Shown: positions 59,504-64,000 of the stretch, in pieces | How positions within the stretch are numbered: position 1 is the first letter of the stretch | How the letters are laid out: each line of letters opens with the position of its first letter | Source of the DNA: Callorhinus ursinus | Lineage: Eukaryota; Chordata; Mammalia; Carnivora; Otariidae | Length of the DNA stretch: 64,000 nucleotides | Reading direction: 5' to 3' | NCBI RefSeq assembly: GCF_003265705.1 | Contig: NW_020312785.1 | Location: 132,495,790-132,559,789 of the forward strand | Notes under the pieces: model-generated | Told to the model about the DNA's origin: nothing | Seen by the model: the letters and a program-made list of their open reading frames with translations, nothing else | Databases searched by the model: none | Translations under genes and position numbers: made by a program

Positions 59504-59985
59504 AAAAAGAATGGCGACTTAACATAGGAAAGAATTAGAAATATGAGGAAAAAAAATCATTCTATAAATAAAGACTAAAACGCGACAGAGAAATAGGCCC
59601 CATAGATAACACCTACAAAGAAAGGCGAAGGAAACAAAAGCAAAGTAAATAAACAAAGAGATTTCTATTTCTGGCTCTGATGGGAGAAACTGGAACTACA
59701 CTAACCCCTCCACCATAAACAATCATAAAACAGGACAAAATATAAGAAGCAGATGTTTTCTGGCATTAGATAAGAAGCCATGTAAGCCTGAGAGTCCTGA
59801 AAAACAGGGAGGTTCACCAAGCAAGCCCTATGGTTGTCTGAGCTCTGCTGAGGGAAAACGTCCTGATCACGGTACAACAAGGTAGAGTCCAAGAAGAATG
59901 AGGTGTCCCCACCTCACTGAGGTGACAGAGATCACATCTAAGGTCACCTAAAGAGACTAGATTATATGCTGGACTAAAAAGTAAG
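59504..59985. other. Possible 5' part of the L1 to the right
   Basis: ACAGGACAAAATATAAGAAGCAGATGTTTTCTGGC...GAGAGTCCTGAAAAACAGGG recalls L1M 5' sequence. The match is weak and there is no ORF. Confidence 0.3.
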
Positions 59986-60431
59986 TGTATTAGATTTCAA
60001 AAGAATGAAACACTATAGAGTATATAAAGCTCTCTGTCAACAACAGAATTAAATTAGAATCAATAATAAGATCTCTAGAAAATCCCCCAATGTACATAAA
60101 TTAGAGATTTCTAAACAATTCTTGCATCAAAGAAAAAGTGACAAGGGAATATTAGAAAATATTTTCAACTGAATGATAATTAAAAACAATATCTCAAGAT
60201 TTGTAGGATGTAGCTAAAGCAGTTACTAGAGACTGAAGTTTTAAATGACGATATTACCAAGGAAGAAAGTTTAAAATCAATTAATTAAATTTCCATCTTG
60301 GTAAACTAGGAAAAAAATTTAATTAAACATGTAGAAAGAGAAAAGAAGGAAGGTTGCTCTTTATAAGTCTACAGCACTTGATAGTTCTTTTTTTTCTCAC
60401 CAATGTTTAGTAGTTTTTGATGCAAAGGTTT

Positions 60432-60495
60432 TTTTTTTTTAGCCACATGGCCTTGTATTAGGGATTTTTTTTTTTTAGCCACATAGCTTTGTATT

Positions 60496-60531
<36 letters not shown>

Positions 60532-60733
60532 GAGAGAGAAAAAGAGAGGGGGGCACCCATGCACGCACATGCGAACAGATGGAGAGGGAGAGAATCTTAA
60601 GCAGACTCTGTACTAAGTGGAGAGCCCTACCCGGGGTCTCACAACTCTGGGATCATGACCTGAGGTGAAATCATGACCTGAGGCGAAATCAAGAGTCAGA
60701 TGCTTAACCAACTGAGCCACCCAAGGGCCCCTT
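60432..60733 (-). mobile_element. Can-SINE with a repeated 3' tail segment
   Basis: The body (60533-60733) ends at the right with CCACCCAAGGGCCCC. Left of it are a 32-base T run and two copies of an about 24-base non-SINE segment (AGCCACATGGCCTTGTATTA; second copy two changes), each with its own T run (60441-60464 and 60477-60500). The TSD GATGCAAAGGTTT (60419) versus AATGCAAAGGTTT (60735-60747) encloses all of it. Confidence 0.88.
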
Positions 60734-60786
60734 CAATGCAAAGGTTTAAGCAAAGAACAGAAATCAGTGAAAGAAAACAAACACAA

Positions 60787-60959
60787 GGGTGCTGGGTGGC
60801 TCTGTTGGTTAAACGTCTGCCTTTGGGTAAGGTCATGGTCCCAGGGTCCTGGGATCAGGTCCCGCCTCAGTCTCCCTGCTCAGTGGAGAGTCTGCCTCTC
60901 CCCCCAGCTCGCGGTCTCTCTCTCTCTCTCAGATAAATAAATAAAATTTTTAAAAGAAA
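60787..60959 (+). mobile_element. Can-SINE with partial TSD
   Basis: GGGTGCTGGGTGGCTCTGTTGG, lacking one C of the usual start. AAAGAAAACAAACACAA (60770-60786) versus AAAGAAAACAAAAGACAA from about 60960. Confidence 0.9.
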
Positions 60960-61514
60960 AAAGAAAACAAAAGACAAAAATTTTAAAACCTTAAAGTTGG
61001 TTTTTGAAAAGATTAATAAAATTGATAAGCCCCTAGTGAGAAAAAAAGAGAAAACAAAAATTTTCAATATCAGGAATGAAAGAGGGAATTATCTTTTAGC
61101 TCCTACAAACATCGAAAGGATAAGAAGGGAATATTAGCAAAAACTTTACATCAAGAAATTTAATAACTTAATTGAAATAGACAAGTTTCTTGAAAAGCTC
61201 AACTTACAAAAACTGAACAAGAAGAAAAACGGAAATTTCAATAGCCCTATATGTGTTAATTGAACACAACATTTTAAAATCTTCTCACAAAGAATGCTCC
61301 AAAACCCAATGATTTCATGGGTAAATTCTATCAAACATTTATGGAAGAAAAATAGCAAGATAAAAAAATTCATTTAGAAGATAGACATTAATGCATCTAT
61401 CTCATTTTTAGACCAATGTAACTCTTATCAAAATCTGACAAAGACATTATAAGAAAATTACTGATGCCCTAATAACTATATGTGTAAAAATGCTAAAAAA
61501 AATATTAGAAAGTA

Positions 61515-61721
61515 GAGGTGCCTGGGTGGCTCAGTCGGTTAAGCATCTGCCTTCAGCTCATGTCGTGATCCCAGGGTCCTGGGATGGAGTTCCGTTATGG
61601 GGCTCCTTGCTCAGTGGGGAAGGTGGGGGGGGAGCCTGCTTCTCCCTCTGCCTGCCACTCCCCCTGCTTGTGTGCTCACTCTCTCTCTCTGACAAATAAA
61701 TAAATAAAATCGTTTTAAAAA
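61515..61721 (+). mobile_element. Can-SINE with 11-bp TSD
   Basis: ATTAGAAAGTA (61504-61514) versus ATTAGCAAGTA (61722-61732). It carries an extra GGGAAGGTGGGGGGGG insertion before GAGCCTGCTTC. Confidence 0.93.
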
Positions 61722-61905
61722 ATTAGCAAGTAAAATCCAGCAATATGTAAAAAGGATATTATATCATGATCAAGTGGGATTTATCCCAAAATTGCAAGGT
61801 TGAGTTGACATCATCTAAGCATCAATCAATGTAATTTATGAAATTAATAGAATAAAGGAGAAAAAATCATATAACCATTTTAGAGATGAATAAAAACTAT
61901 TGAAG

Positions 61906-62069
61906 GGGCACCTGGGTGGCTCAGTCAATTAAGTGTCTGCTCATGATCTCAAGGTCCTGGGGTCAAGTCCTGCATCCGGCTCCCTGCTCAGTGGGGAGTC
62001 TCTCTCCCTTTGCTCCTGAGCTCTCTCTCTCTGCCTCTCAAATAAATAAATAAAAATCTTTAAAAAAAA
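61906..62069 (+). mobile_element. Can-SINE with internal deletion
   Basis: GGGCACCTGGGTGGCTCAG...; the segment CCTTCAGCTCAGGT between the A box and CATGATC is deleted. The tail is AATAAAAATCTTT-A9. Confidence 0.92.
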
Positions 62070-62317
62070 ACAAACTTGAAAAAAATACTCATTTATGACA
62101 AAATTTGTCAACAAATTAAAAATTGAAGACAAATCCCTAAATCCAATAATTGGATTATTTACAAAACCTATAGCTAACAATATACTTAATGATAAAAGAA
62201 TAAATGTTTTCCTTCTAAGATTGGAAGCAAGGCAAAAGCTATCCATTCTTACCATTTCTAGTCAACATTGAATGGAAGGTTCTAGCCAGAAACATAAGGC
62301 AAGAAATAAAAAATTTG

Positions 62318-62430
62318 AGGTGCCTATCTGGCTCAGTCGGTAGAGCGTTTGACTCTTGATCTCAGGGTCCTGAGCTCAAGCTCCAACTTGGGTGTGGAGC
62401 CTACTTGAAAGAAAGAAAGAAAAAAAAAAA

Positions 62431-62474
<44 letters not shown>

Positions 62475-62487
62475 AANNNNNNNNNNA

Positions 62488-62543
<56 letters not shown>

Positions 62544-62565
62544 AAAGAAAAGAAAGGAGACTTGG
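62318..62565 (+). mobile_element. Short Can-SINE with expanded (GAAA)n tail and a 10-N gap
   Basis: The body (62318-62406: AGGTGCCTATCTGGCTCAGTCGG...GAGCTCAAGCTCC...CCTACTTGAAAG) runs into a roughly 155-base GAAA array. Ten N occupy 62477-62486. The array grew from the SINE tail, and its real length is unknown. Confidence 0.93.
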
Positions 62566-62741
62566 AAAAGAAGAAATAAAATTCTTTATTCACAGACAAA
62601 ATGACTGTTGACATAAAAAATCCTAAGCAAGCTATAAAAAAAAATATAAGAATTAATATGTGAATTTATCAATGTTTTAGGATACAAGGTCAATTGGATA
62701 TGTATGTGCTAGCAACAAATAATTAGAAAATGAACTTTAGG

Positions 62742-62827
62742 GGAGCCTGGGTGGCCCAGATGGTTAAGTGTCTGCCTTTGGCTCAGGTCACGATCCCAGC
62801 GTCCTGGGATCACCTGCTTGGCGGAGA
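62742..62827 (+). mobile_element. 3'-truncated Can-SINE
   Basis: GGGGAGCCTGGGTGGCCCAGATGG...GATCCCAGCGTCCTGGGATCACCTGCTTGGCGGAG, then it stops. There is no CT region, AATAAA or poly(A), so the 3' half was lost after insertion. Confidence 0.88.
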
Positions 62828-63419
62828 TGTTATTTGGAATGATTGCAACACCCACTGTAAAACCTCAGTTATCAGTGTAAAGATGTGTAAAGACAAATCA
62901 ATGAAACGAAATAGAAATTCCTATGGTTGATTGATTTTTGATAAAAGGATTAATGCAATTCAATGGCAGAAAAGATAGTCTCTTTAATAAATGCTGCTGG
63001 AATAACTGGATATCCATAAGGAAAAAATTACCGTCTCTCTGTACATCACACCATACAGAAAATTTATTCAAAATGAATCCTACATCAAAGCATGAGAATG
63101 AACCTATACAAATTCTAGAAGAAAACATAAGATAAAAATCTATGTGAACTTGAGATAGGGAAAATGTTTTTAGAGAGAACACAAAAGCATTATGTATAAA
63201 AGAAAAAAAATAATAAATTTACATTCATTGAAATTGAAACTTTCTTTTCCAAAGTGTCATTAAGAAAAAAAAAATGAAAAAATAAGCCACAGACCGGGAG
63301 AAAATATTCACAATACCTATATCTGACAAATGATTTGTGTTCAGAATATATAAAGAACTTTCACAACTCAGTAAGAGACAAGCACCCAACTAAAAAATGG
63401 TTAAGTCAAAACAATTGTA

Positions 63420-63615
63420 ATTTTAAAAATAGATTTCTTTTTTCCAGGTGTTTGTTGTCTGATTTTTATTCTAATGTAATAAGAAATTGGTCAGTTTTAA
63501 GTAGGGAAATGATGCAATCTAATGATTTACATAAATTAACTTTTTTCTATTCCCTGTAACTCCTAGTACTGGCACATTATTAAAAAATTAACAAATTAGT
63601 TCATCAATTTTTAAA
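63420..63615 (-). repeat. L2-like insert within the L1
   Basis: This interrupts the L1 ORF2 order. AAGAAATTGGTCAGTTTTAAGTAGGGAAATGATGCAATCTAATGATTTACAT resembles reverse L2 (CCATTGGAGGGTTTTAAGCAGGGGAGTGACATGATCTGATTTGCAT). Confidence 0.45.
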
Positions 63616-64000
63616 AAAGCATCACAGACCTTAAACAGACACATCACATATGGACACAAACATATATTTGGCCAAATAGCCCGTGTTAAAGTGTTCACAA
63701 AAGAGATGAAAATTAAAACCACAGTGAAATTTTCTTCATGCTGAGTATAATAGCTAGCTAAAATGAAAGCTTCTGATAATATCAAATGTTGGCCGAGATA
63801 TGGAGCAACTGAATGATTCATAAATTTTTTTATTGGAAGTGTTAGATTACACTACTTTGGGAAGCATTTCAATAGTTTCTTAGGAAGTTAAACTTTATAC
63901 ATTTACCAAATGATTCAGCAATTGTATTTCTAGGTATTTATCAAAGAGAAACAAAAATATATGTTCAGTAATAGATTTGTATGCATAGCTTTATTCCTCA

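Larger units (their letters stand above)
59990..63995 (+). mobile_element. Old L1 ORF2 copy, sense strand, riddled with insertions
   Basis: Sense-strand ORF2 remnants run in order: GAATTAAATTAGAATCAATAATAAG and GGATGTAGCTAAAGCAGTTACTAGAG (about 60040-60230), TTGAAAAGATTAATAAAATTGATAAGCCCCTAG (61004-61035), ATCAAGTGGGATTTATCCC (61770), CTATCCATTCTTACCATTTCTAGTCAACATTGAATGG (62238-62275, RT domain). The decayed FADD box is at TTATTCACAGACAAAATGAC (62586-62605). Then come GGGAGAAAATATTCACAATACC (63296) and AGATATGGAGCAACTGAATGATTC (63797-63820). Stops and indels break every frame. The copy runs off the right edge. Confidence 0.85.

Overview
This window is nuclear DNA from a carnivoran mammal. 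At least 34 tRNA-Lys-type carnivore SINEs (Can-SINEs) occur on both strands, each with the GGCTCAGT A-box region, a GATCGAGTCC-like B box, a CT-rich stretch and an AATAAA/TCTT/A-rich tail. Their consensus is not the dog (SINEC_Cf) or cat type and fits Arctoidea (bear, panda, seal or mustelid relatives). That placement is an inference from memory of subfamily consensus sequences. No intact protein-coding gene, exon set, tRNA, rRNA or CRISPR array was found. The window reads as intergenic or deep-intronic DNA.

Layout. 0-10 kb: SINE-dense DNA with a nested SINE pair (3.7 kb), a SINE dimer sharing one target-site duplication (8.1-8.6 kb) and old LTR, L2 and MIR fragments. 10-16 kb: an L2 split by a SINE, then a 1.9-kb inverted duplication whose two roughly 357-bp arms are about 97% identical and flank an MLT1-type LTR. 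16-34 kb: scattered SINEs, old L1 3' sequence with a 21-base C run, a hAT fossil split by a SINE, a (CCTT)n array with a 10-N gap, an MLT1-type LTR, an L1 with inverted-repeat geometry (31.1-31.9 kb) and a long L2. 34-46 kb: mostly unique sequence, an old L1, and a GC-rich block that I identify as a processed pseudogene of ZFYVE21 (42.93-43.90 kb, minus strand). 46-59 kb: SINEs, a 46-bp tandem duplication, a hAT fragment, a younger L1 inside an older L1, two MLT1-type LTRs and several MIRs. 59-64 kb: one decayed sense-strand L1 ORF2 of at least 4 kb carrying six SINEs and a further L2-like insert, including a (GAAA)n array with a second 10-N gap.

Nothing here behaves as a gene system. The history visible is layered retrotransposition: L2/MIR, then MaLR LTRs and old L1, then Can-SINEs, many bounded by perfect 13-16-bp duplications. 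The observations most worth checking are the ZFYVE21 retrocopy, the inverted duplication, the SINE with a twice-repeated 3' tail segment, the SINE with a triplicated A-box segment and the apparently twin-primed L1. Repeat family names come from recalled consensus sequences and have not been run through RepeatMasker.
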